Shown piece after piece: positions 1 to 4,771 of a stretch of DNA of 5,636 bases. Below the pieces are notes generated by a model. It saw only the letters and a program-made list of their open reading frames with translations, was not told the origin of the DNA and did not search any database. Made by a program: the position numbers and the translations under genes. Source of the stretch: CAWEHT01 sp963808455 (lineage in GTDB: Bacteria > Chloroflexota > Anaerolineae > CG2-30-64-16); NCBI GenBank assembly GCA_963808455.1, contig CAWEHT010000157.1:1-5636 (forward strand). The letters run 5' to 3'. How positions within the stretch are numbered: position 1 is the stretch's first letter; every line of letters starts with the position of its first letter.

Positions 1-32
1 CGGGTACACGAAAACCTCAGAGTCCGGCCAGA

Positions 33-61
33 TTGGCACGCCGCGCACGCTGTGCTATCCT
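33..61 (+). promoter_or_regulatory. Sigma-70-type promoter for the acetyltransferase-arfB pair
   Basis: TTGGCA (33-38) and TATCCT (56-61) are separated by 17 bases, and a TG one base before the -10 box makes it an extended -10. Transcription would start near 68, giving a leader of roughly 55 bases before the ATG at 124. Both boxes are close to consensus and the spacing is ideal. The assignment is inferred from sequence only. Confidence 0.55.
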
Positions 62-70
62 AGCCTCGTG

Positions 71-91
71 CTCGCCGGCACGGCCGGCGAG
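71..91 (+). other. GC-rich hairpin at the 5' end of the leader
   Basis: CTCGCCGG (71-78) and CCGGCGAG (84-91) form a perfect 8-base-pair stem around the loop CACGG. It falls at the very beginning of the transcript predicted from the promoter at 33-61. No T-run follows on either strand, so it is not an intrinsic terminator. It may stabilise the 5' end of the mRNA, or it may be a chance GC-rich dyad. Confidence 0.4.
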
Positions 92-123
92 AGTCCGTCT
101 GTGTGCTTTGGTCCGGAGTTCTC

Positions 124-981
124 ATGCAGGAAGAGATCGGCCTGCAACTGGTCTCCGCCAGTCGGGTTTCGCTGGGCCAGCGGGCGGCGCTCCTGAATGC
201 AGCCTACGCCGATTATTACATCCCTATCCGACTGACGACCGAGCAGGTAGAGCTGATGGACCGGGATTACGATGTTGATCCCGTCCGGTCCATAGTGGCA
301 CGCACGCGTTGGGAGTGCATCGGCCAGGGCCTGCTGGCGTTGCGAGGCCAGCGCGGCTGGATCAGCGGCGTCGGCGTGGTGCCTGCATGGCGGGGCAAGG
401 GCGTCGCACGGGCGTTGATGCACCGCCTCATCGATGAAGCGGCCCGGGCAGGCGCTCACGTGGTCACGCTCGAGGTCGTCACCCGAAACACCCCCCCGCG
501 CCGGCTCTATCGATCGTTGGGCATGACCGAGGGGCGCGAGCTGCTGATCTGGCAGCGGCCCGCCAATGCCGATCCTTTGCCAATCCCGCAGGCGCGCCTC
601 AGGTTCTGTCCCCCCGACGAGTTACTGGGCTATTTCAGCAGCTGGCACAACCAGCCGGCCTCGTGGCAGCGCGAGGAACCCAGCCTGCGGCGCATGGCCG
701 GCCGCCTGGTCGGCTATCGGCTGGATCTCCTGGGCAAGCCGGCTGCCTATTGCCTGGTTGGGATTGGGGACGACGTCATTTCGCTGGTGGACGTGGGGCT
801 GAATCCCGAAGCCGGGCCGCTCACGCCCGGCCGTGCGCTGCTCCAGGCCCTCAGCCTCCGCTATGTGGGGCACGCCCTGTCGATCAGCAACGTGCCGGTC
901 GATGACGACCTCAACCGTATCCTGGCGGCGTTGGGCTTCGTGGTCACCCTGCGCCAGGTGGACATGTCGCTCACCTTATGA
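124..981 (+). CDS. Two-domain GNAT-family N-acetyltransferase
   Basis: This is a probable acetyl-CoA-dependent N-acetyltransferase of 285 residues with unknown acceptor. The N-terminal half (about 5-140) is a clear GNAT domain. Strand 4 (WISGVGVVP, about 79-87) is followed by the acetyl-CoA pyrophosphate-binding motif RGKGVA (90-95), then LEVVTRNTPPRRLYRSLGM, the usual end of the fold. The C-terminal half (about 145-285) looks like a second, degenerate GNAT domain: it keeps GRALLQAL and a final LAALGF...M segment but has no R/Q-x-x-G-x-G/A loop. Tandem GNATs with one active and one decayed half are known. The ATG at 124 is preferred over the GTG at 103 because GGAG (115-118) lies five bases before it. 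The stop overlaps the arfB start as ATGA, so the two are probably cotranslated. Confidence 0.85.
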   Translation: MQEEIGLQLVSASRVSLGQRAALLNAAYADYYIPIRLTTEQVELMDRDYDVDPVRSIVARTRWECIGQGLLALRGQRGWISGVGVVPAWRGKGVARALMHRLIDEAARAGAHVVTLEVVTRNTPPRRLYRSLGMTEGRELLIWQRPANADPLPIPQARLRFCPPDELLGYFSSWHNQPASWQREEPSLRRMAGRLVGYRLDLLGKPAAYCLVGIGDDVISLVDVGLNPEAGPLTPGRALLQALSLRYVGHALSISNVPVDDDLNRILAALGFVVTLRQVDMSLTL

Positions 982-1421
982 CAGAACTCCCCGACGCCGA
1001 TCGCCTGGCCATCTCTGGCGGCCTGTCCCTGCCCCTGCGCGAGCTGCGCTTCCGCTTCAGCCGCAGCGGAGGGCCCGGCGGGCAGTACGTCAACCGCACC
1101 GAGACGCGCGTCGAATTGCTCTTCGATGTGGCGCATTCTCCGAGCCTGAGCGAGGGCCAGCGCGCCCGCCTGCTTGGTCGGCTGGGCGGGCAACTGGATC
1201 GAGAGGGCGTGCTGCACATCGTGTCATCGGCCCGGCGCAGCCAGCTGCAAAACCGGGCCGACGCGGTCGCGCGCTTCCAGGCGCTGATGGGGAGCGCACT
1301 GCGCTCCCACAAGCGCCGTGTCCCTACCCAGCCCACCCCGGCCAGCCGGGAACGTCGCCTGGCCAGCAAGCACCGCCGATCACAGGCCAAAGCCAACCGC
1401 ACCGAGGCGGACGAGGCATGA
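978..1421 (+). CDS. arfB: Alternative ribosome-rescue factor ArfB (peptidyl-tRNA hydrolase, YaeJ/ICT1 family)
   Basis: ArfB releases nascent peptide from ribosomes stalled at mRNA ends by hydrolysing peptidyl-tRNA, without needing a stop codon. The 147-residue protein matches the family length (about 140 in E. coli). The catalytic GGQ lies at residues 34-36 inside SGGPGGQYVN, as in class I release factors. The C-terminus (about 118-143) is very basic (KRR, RERR, KHRR), matching the tail that enters the empty mRNA channel. Full-length release factors are excluded because there is no codon-recognition domain. There is no strong Shine-Dalgarno of its own, and the ATGA overlap with the acetyltransferase suggests translational coupling. 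Confidence 0.9.
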   Translation: MTELPDADRLAISGGLSLPLRELRFRFSRSGGPGGQYVNRTETRVELLFDVAHSPSLSEGQRARLLGRLGGQLDREGVLHIVSSARRSQLQNRADAVARFQALMGSALRSHKRRVPTQPTPASRERRLASKHRRSQAKANRTEADEA

Positions 1422-1509
1422 GCCATCGGTGTGATGGAATGGCCCTGGGCCCCTGCCGAGCTACGCCCTCGGTTCCGGTGCTAGCCCGATGCCGGCGCGT
1501 GGCGCGACC

Positions 1510-2289
1510 CTAAACCAGCGGCCAGGGGAATGGCCGCCTGTTCTCTGGAGGCTCGGGAAACACGCCCTGGTCGATCAGGGTGGCAAGCCGGACCCGCACG
1601 GCCCCCAACTCCTCGCGCGCCAGCAGCTCCGAAAGCTTGAGCGCCACCGGGCTGAAGGCGTTGCTGAGCTCAGCTTGCAGCGCGCACAATGCGTTCAGGT
1701 GCGCCGTTGAGATGGGCTGGCCGGCGAAGTCCCAGATCACCGTGCGCAGCTTGGGTTGGGCATTGAAGCAGACGCCATGATCGATGGCACAGATGCCGTT
1801 GGCGCCCGACTTGAGGCAGTGGCCCGCCTTGCGGTCGGCGTTGTTGGCGATGACGTCGAAGAGCACCAGGGCTTGCAGGGCCGGCCGGTACTCGGGTTGG
1901 TCGCGAAAAGTAAAGAAGTGCGCGTCCTGGTCCACATTGATGAAGAGTTGCACCGAGCCGAGCCCGTGCGGCCCGTCGCGCAACACAGTTGGCGGCACGA
2001 AGTGCCAGCCCAGTGCATGGCACACGACGAATGCCGCGACCTCACGCTGCGCCAGCGTGCCGTGAGGAAAATCCCAGAGCGGGCGCTCGCCGCGCACGGG
2101 CTTATAGACCACGCGGGCCACGCGGTCGTCCTGACTGATGTAGCCGAGGAAGGTGTAGTTCGACCCCCACGGCAGTAGCCCCTCGACCGCCAGCGCGCCA
2201 TTTTCCAGAAATGCGATGCTGTTCTCGTCGGCCACCGGATCGACGCCTTCGCTACGTCCCGCAATCCGGTGAAGCTTGAACTCTCTCAT
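1510..2289 (-). CDS. SCO1664 family protein, PI3/4-kinase or HipA-like kinase fold
   Basis: This 259-residue cytoplasmic protein is of unknown substrate. It resembles the SCO1664 family, which I associate with the phosphatidylinositol-kinase/HipA-like kinase fold. Visible kinase-like landmarks are a nucleotide-loop-like GSNYTFLG (42-49), a candidate ATP-binding lysine in VYKP (K63), a possible partner glutamate in QREVAAF (E83), a catalytic-loop-like DVIANNADRKAGH (145-157) with D152, and a metal-binding-like IDHG (D170). These fit an active phosphotransferase, but roles are inferred by pattern. The start at 2289 overlaps the stop of the upstream DUF3090 gene as ATGA, so the two are likely coupled. 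In Actinomycetota and Chloroflexota this family tends to sit beside the DUF3090 and MSMEG_4193-type phosphatase genes, as here. It ends convergent to arfB with an 88-base gap. Confidence 0.8.
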   Translation of the reverse strand: MREFKLHRIAGRSEGVDPVADENSIAFLENGALAVEGLLPWGSNYTFLGYISQDDRVARVVYKPVRGERPLWDFPHGTLAQREVAAFVVCHALGWHFVPPTVLRDGPHGLGSVQLFINVDQDAHFFTFRDQPEYRPALQALVLFDVIANNADRKAGHCLKSGANGICAIDHGVCFNAQPKLRTVIWDFAGQPISTAHLNALCALQAELSNAFSPVALKLSELLAREELGAVRVRLATLIDQGVFPEPPENRRPFPWPLV

Positions 2290-2863
2290 TGCCAGCGTTC
2301 ATTGTCCTGTATCCAGCGCCCGGACCCGGGCAGGCAGAAATGCCCGAAGTCGTTGATCGGCTCGCCGCAATTGAGGCACAATGGGCGCCCCCCGGAGACG
2401 GCCAGCTCCGCCTGGTGGCCAAGCAAGTACGCTTGCCCACGCGTCGTGAACACTTGCAGCTCGGGCGACTCTTCGTCTTCTTCCACTTCATTTGGCGTCT
2501 CCGCTTCGTCGACCGCGCCGGCATCGGCATCGACCAGGTTCAATACCACCAGGTCATGCAGCCGATCGTAGTCGAGCGTGATGCGGCCCACGCGAAACAC
2601 GGGCTCGAATGGCTCGGTCAAGTTCAAATTCGGCTTGGCGGCCACCAGCGGTTCGCCAAGCTCCGGGTACTCTTCCTGCACGTGGGCCAGCAACCTGGGG
2701 ATCATCTTGCCCAACGCGGCCACTTGCCTTTCTTCTCTACCACCCAGGTGATGGCCTCGCCCTCGACCATGGCCTGCAAAAGGAATATCCGGCGGCCGGG
2801 CTCACCGACAACCCCCGCGGTGATGCGCGTCACCGGAAACAGCTCCTCGTCGAAATAGGTCAT
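2286..2863 (-). CDS. DUF3090 family protein, interrupted by a one-base frameshift
   Basis: The gene lies in two frames. The first part begins MTYFDEELFPVTRITAGVVG, with TAGVVGEPG and FLLQA typical of the DUF3090 N-terminus, and runs out of frame near 2732. The second part continues QVAALGKMIP to the stop at 2286. One missing base in the run around 2731-2734 restores a continuous VVEKERQVAALG, which fits the family exactly. The C-terminus holds CLNCGEPINDFGHFC, a CxxC plus a third cysteine that could bind zinc, next to GSGRW. An acidic linker (about EVEEDEESPE) lies mid-protein. I chose the ATG at 2863 because the family has a short N-terminus; a GTG at 2884, with AGAGGA ten bases upstream, is an alternative. 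Function is unknown. The break is probably a sequencing error but a real pseudogene is not excluded. Confidence 0.75.
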
Positions 2864-2916
2864 CTCGAAACCCTTGTTCCCCACTTCACTGCTTTCCTCT
2901 GTTAAATGCCAAACTG

Positions 2917-2930
2917 ACTGCCCAGGCAGT
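2917..2930. repeat. Short inverted repeat between the phosphatase and DUF3090 genes
   Basis: ACTGCC and GGCAGT form a 6-base-pair dyad separated by CA, in the gap of about 120 bases between the phosphatase stop and the DUF3090 start. It could be an operator or an RNA hairpin. I found no convincing promoter in this gap on the minus strand, so the three genes may still form one transcript. Confidence 0.25.
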
Positions 2931-2986
2931 GCTGCTGATTACCTTCTCCCCTTCACTACGCTGGCAGGATGTCTGGAGTTTCTTAT

Positions 2987-3694
2987 TTATCCCTGGGTGG
3001 CCGGCTCGGCCGGTGCTTCTGACTGCTGGCCTTCCGGGGCTGCCGGCTCGGCCGGTGGCTGGGCCTGCTCCTCGGGTTCCGCGGGCAAGTGGGCGGTATC
3101 GTTGCAGCGCAGCAGCCGTGCCCCGAAAGAGCCGAAAACCATCTCCGTGATGGAGGCCGGCTCGATGACCAGGCGCTGGAACAGGTCGAGCGGCATCCCC
3201 AGGAAGAAGGCCGCGACAAGTTTGATGGGATCGGAGTGCGATACGGCAACGATCGTCTCGCCGGGATGGGCGGCGACCACAGTCTCCAGGGCCTTGAGCA
3301 GGCGAACCTGCGTTTCCCAGATGCTGTCGCCGTTCGGAAACCGGAAGGTGCTGGGCGCGTGCTGTACCTGCCGCCAGAGGTCGGTCTTGACCAGGTCCTC
3401 GATGGCCTGGCCGGTCCAGTCGCCGCAACGTACTTCGCCCAGGCCCTCAACCTGTTGCACCGGGCAATCGCCGTGGCGGCTGGCGATGGCCGCGGCCGTC
3501 TCCAGCGTGCGCTCGAGAGGGCTGCTGTAGATGGCAGCCAGCCGAAGCGAGGCCAGGCGTTCGCCGAGCGCCTCGGCCTGCGCCCGCCCGCGCTCGTTCA
3601 GGTGCACGCCCGGCGTCCAGCCCGCCAGCCGCTTGCCGATCCAATCGTTCGTCGCGTGCCGGACCAAAAGGACACGAGTCGGCTTGTCGCTCAC
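2987..3694 (-). CDS. Histidine phosphatase superfamily protein, MSMEG_4193 type (putative phosphomutase)
   Basis: This is a 235-residue member of the phosphoglycerate mutase-like histidine phosphatase superfamily, whose members use a phosphohistidine intermediate. The signature LVRHATNDW gives R12 and the nucleophile H13. SSPLERTLETA supplies R62, GEVRCGDWTG (86-95) is the usual acidic segment, and VAVSHSD supplies the second histidine, H153. The substrate is unknown; phosphomutase is only the family name. Beyond about residue 205 a Pro/Ala/Glu/Gln-rich tail with three PAEP units is probably disordered. The start is GTG, supported by GGAGAG (3703-3708) eight bases upstream. It is the first gene of the leftward set with DUF3090 and SCO1664-type proteins. 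It begins only about 25 bases after a terminator, so it may depend on readthrough from the tRNA promoter. Confidence 0.85.
   Translation of the reverse strand: MSDKPTRVLLVRHATNDWIGKRLAGWTPGVHLNERGRAQAEALGERLASLRLAAIYSSPLERTLETAAAIASRHGDCPVQQVEGLGEVRCGDWTGQAIEDLVKTDLWRQVQHAPSTFRFPNGDSIWETQVRLLKALETVVAAHPGETIVAVSHSDPIKLVAAFFLGMPLDLFQRLVIEPASITEMVFGSFGARLLRCNDTAHLPAEPEEQAQPPAEPAAPEGQQSEAPAEPATQG
3000..3057 (-). repeat. Direct repeat encoding PAEPA in the phosphatase tail
   Basis: The 16-mer GCCGGCTCGGCCGGTG occurs at 3000-3015 and 3042-3057 on the plus strand. The offset of 42 bases is 14 codons, so the repeat stays in frame in the minus-strand gene and gives repeated Pro-Ala-Glu-Pro units in the low-complexity C-terminus. 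Confidence 0.6.
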
Positions 3695-3718
3695 TGAGTC
3701 GTCTCTCCAGTTCGACCG

Positions 3719-3746
3719 ACAAAAACGCCCCGGAATCCCCGGGGCG
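3719..3746 (-). terminator. Intrinsic terminator downstream of tRNA-Glu
   Basis: On the minus strand an 8-base-pair GC stem (CGCCCCGG, 5-base loop, CCGGGGCG; plus-strand arms 3726-3733 and 3739-3746) is followed at once by TTTTT (3721-3725). This is a textbook rho-independent terminator. It should end the tRNA transcript about 35 bases after the CCA end. It also lies immediately before the ribosome binding site of the phosphatase gene, so leaky termination could feed that gene. Confidence 0.8.
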
Positions 3747-3750
3747 GACT

Positions 3751-3776
3751 GTAGCGTTGTCCTGAAGGGACGCTAC
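3751..3776 (-). other. Hairpin in the tRNA 3' trailer
   Basis: GTAGCGT (3751-3757) and ACGCTAC (3770-3776) form a 7-base-pair stem with a 12-base internal segment that can pair further (TCC with GGG/GGA). It lies between the tRNA 3' end and the terminator. It could guide 3' trailer processing. No T-run follows it. Confidence 0.4.
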
Positions 3777-3780
3777 GTTG

Positions 3781-3856
3781 TGGTAGCGGATACGGGATTC
3801 GAACCCGTGTCTCCGCCTTGAGAGGGCGATATCCTTGGCCTCTAGACGAATCCGCC
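3781..3856 (-). tRNA. tRNA-Glu (anticodon CTC), CCA encoded
   Basis: The minus strand folds into a complete 76-base tRNA. The acceptor stem is GGCGGAT with ATCCGCT, discriminator A73 and encoded CCA. T8 C9 are followed by a D arm starting GTCTAG, typical of tRNA-Glu. The anticodon stem TCGCC/GGCGG encloses the loop CTCTCAA, giving anticodon CTC for GAG. The T arm is ACGGG-TTCGAAT-CCCGT. The first acceptor pair is G1-U72, a wobble where bacterial tRNA-Glu usually has G-C. It has its own promoter (3870-3898) and terminator (3719-3746), so it is a single-gene transcription unit. Confidence 0.95.
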
Positions 3857-3869
3857 ACACGCACGGTCG

Positions 3870-3898
3870 ATTATAGGGGGACCGGCGCGATGTGTCAA
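3870..3898 (-). promoter_or_regulatory. Consensus sigma-70 promoter of tRNA-Glu
   Basis: On the minus strand TTGACA (3898-3893) and TATAAT (3875-3870) are both perfect consensus hexamers with a 17-base spacer. Transcription would start near 3863, about seven bases before the tRNA 5' end. Such strength fits a stable RNA gene. Confidence 0.85.
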
Positions 3899-3920
3899 AT
3901 CTCCGTCCGGGTTGCGGCGT

Positions 3921-3949
3921 TTGACATCCGTGGCCAGACGATATATTAT
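3921..3949 (+). promoter_or_regulatory. Sigma-70 promoter of fhs
   Basis: TTGACA (3921-3926) and TATTAT (3944-3949) are spaced by 17 bases. The start of transcription would be near 3956, giving a leader of about 50 bases before the ATG at 4006. It is divergent from the tRNA promoter, with the two -35 boxes 22 bases apart. Confidence 0.7.
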
Positions 3950-3958
3950 TGATATATC
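3940..3958. repeat. AT-rich dyad over the fhs -10 box and start site
   Basis: GATATAT (3940-3946) and ATATATC (3952-3958) are perfect 7-base arms around TATTG. The 19-base element covers the -10 hexamer and the predicted start of transcription, a usual place for a repressor operator. AT-rich promoter sequence can form such dyads by chance, and no regulator is present in the window. Confidence 0.4.
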
Positions 3959-4005
3959 TCCCGTTCTTCCGGATTCCATTTCCTGAGCTTATGCAGGAGC
4001 CTAAA

Positions 4006-4434
4006 ATGACAAAACGACTCGTACCCGTCCCCAGCGACCTGGACATTGCCCAGGCCGCGCAGCTCAAGCCCATTCTCGACGTCGCCGCCAGCCTGGGCCT
4101 GGGTCCAGACGACCTGGAGCTGTATGGTAAGTACAAAGCCAAGGTGCATTTGGATGTCGCGAAGAAGTTCGCAGGCCGCCCGCAAGGCAAGTACATCGAC
4201 GTTACCGCCATCACGCCGACTCCTTTGGGCGAGGGCAAGACCACCACGACGGTGGGTCTGACCCAGGCCCTGGGCGTGCTGGGCAACGGCTGTCTCGGTA
4301 CCACCGCGGCGTCCGCACAAAAAGCTGACCAATCCCATGTTGGAAGTCCTTTTCGTCCTTGGGGGGCGAGAAAACCGAATGCCAGCCCGTGGCTGGAGAA
4401 TTGCCACGGATCTGAACGCATGGCTGACTCTTAG
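4006..4434 (+). CDS. fhs: Formate-tetrahydrofolate ligase, N-terminal fragment truncated at a sequence junction
   Basis: Formate-tetrahydrofolate ligase makes 10-formyl-tetrahydrofolate from formate, THF and ATP in one-carbon metabolism; the usual enzyme has about 550 residues or more. Residues 1-93 match the N-terminus closely: PVPSDLDIAQAAQLKPI, LELYGKYKAKVHLDV, GKYIDVTAITPTP, then the ATP-binding loop GEGKTTTTVGL (75-85). Homology stops after ALGVLG (residue 93, base 4284). The expected RQPS-GP-FG-KGGAAGGG block is absent in all frames, so this is not a simple frameshift. The remaining frame to the stop at 4434 is unrelated, and the true gene fragment is 4006 to about 4284. The start is fixed by AGGAG (3995-3999) six bases upstream; an in-frame ATG at 3991 lies too close to that site. 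Confidence 0.85.
   Translation: MTKRLVPVPSDLDIAQAAQLKPILDVAASLGLGPDDLELYGKYKAKVHLDVAKKFAGRPQGKYIDVTAITPTPLGEGKTTTTVGLTQALGVLGNGCLGTTAASAQKADQSHVGSPFRPWGARKPNASPWLENCHGSERMADS
4281..4295. other. Probable chimeric junction
   Basis: Left of this point the sequence encodes fhs; right of it the fhs homology is gone in every frame and a different sequence type begins. That sequence has a leftward gene start, a long non-coding region and a lower-GC PhnD-like gene. No inverted repeats, target duplication or transposase mark an insertion. The exact base cannot be fixed without the parental sequences. Confidence 0.65.
4288..4338 (-). CDS. First codons of an unidentified leftward gene, cut by the junction
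   Basis: On the minus strand an ATG at 4338 follows AAGGA with an eight-base spacer, an excellent start signal. The frame reads MGLVSFLCGRRGGTETAV before reaching the junction near 4288. Only about 17 codons remain, too few to identify a family. The same frame stays open to the left only as a shadow of fhs. Its orientation makes the region 4339-4771 a divergent intergenic region, which fits the absence of other genes there. A chance start is possible. Confidence 0.35.
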
Positions 4435-4613
4435 CATCGCTTCGCGGCGGCGGAGAACTTCAATTGCCAGCAGGCGGGCCATTACAGTTCGCCCGCGCCG
4501 AACCGCCGACGGCGGGAAGGGGCCGACTTTGCCGCCCCGCAAGCATGGCAGCCTGGGTGCGTTCACCCGAAGGCCCCAGGGATCGGCGATCAGCCTTGCA
4601 AAAGCCTGGAAAG

Positions 4614-4633
4614 ATTGGTGATCCGCTCACAAT
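4614..4633. promoter_or_regulatory. lac-operator-like sequence in the promoter spacer
   Basis: The 20-mer ATTGGTGATCCGCTCACAAT contains ATCCGCTCACAAT (4621-4633), identical to 13 bases of the E. coli lac O1 operator in its reverse orientation. It is itself an imperfect dyad (GTGA-TCCGC-TCAC). It overlaps the -35 and spacer of the predicted promoter, where a LacI/GalR-type or CRP-like regulator could act. Flanking bases do not match lac or common vector sequence, so contamination with a lac promoter is unlikely. The likeness may be accidental. Confidence 0.3.
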
Positions 4634-4646
4634 ATTCAAATATAAT
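4617..4646 (+). promoter_or_regulatory. Promoter for the PhnD-like gene
   Basis: A perfect TATAAT lies at 4641-4646. The best -35 is weak: TGGTGA (4617-4622) with an 18-base spacer, or TTGGTG (4615-4620) with 20. Transcription would start near 4653 and leave a leader of about 120 bases. A weak -35 beside a perfect -10 fits a promoter helped or blocked by a regulator. Confidence 0.5.
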
Positions 4647-4771
4647 GGCTCTACAATCGGAGGTTTGGGAAATTTTGGCGATGCCCCCGTTGGAATCGAC
4701 CTCGCCGGTAGCACAGAGGGGGCGCGGCTGACTTTGGAAATGGCTTGATTCGACTCTCAAGGAATCGGTTT

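Larger units (their letters stand above)
4339..4771. other. Non-coding divergent intergenic region with hairpins and a promoter
   Basis: I see no supported gene here: the open frames have no convincing ribosome binding sites or familiar protein motifs. It contains two mutually exclusive hairpins, CCAGCC-CGT-GGCTGG (4382-4396) and CCGTGGC/GCCACGG (4387-4409), which share bases. A GCGGGC/GCCCGC dyad lies at 4474-4496. The rightward promoter around 4617-4646 is described separately. On the minus strand the overlapping hairpins lie about 45-70 bases before the leftward start at 4338, so they could sit in its leader. Confidence 0.45.

Noticed and set aside
1456..1472. CCGAG/CTCGG stem between the convergent arfB and SCO1664-type genes as a bidirectional terminator
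   Set aside because: Only five base pairs with a seven-base loop and no T-run on either side; too weak to call.
4297..4302. GGTACC (KpnI site) close to the junction, suggesting a cloning artefact
   Set aside because: A six-base site is common by chance, and it lies inside the apparent right-hand coding start, not exactly at the loss of fhs homology.
4281..4345. Insertion sequence or phage integration at the fhs break
   Set aside because: No transposase, integrase, terminal inverted repeats or target duplication is visible, and the other half of fhs is not in the window.
3447..4421. Long minus-strand open frame across the tRNA and the fhs start
   Set aside because: It runs through a tRNA gene, two promoters and the well-supported phosphatase and fhs genes in other frames; it is a GC-rich shadow.
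4337..4621. Plus-strand open frame in the region after the junction
   Set aside because: No ribosome binding site, biased composition rich in Arg and Ser, and no recognisable motif; it overlaps the better-supported leftward start.
4614..4646. lac promoter or pUC vector contamination
   Set aside because: Only the 13-base core matches; flanking bases differ from lacZ and vector sequence.
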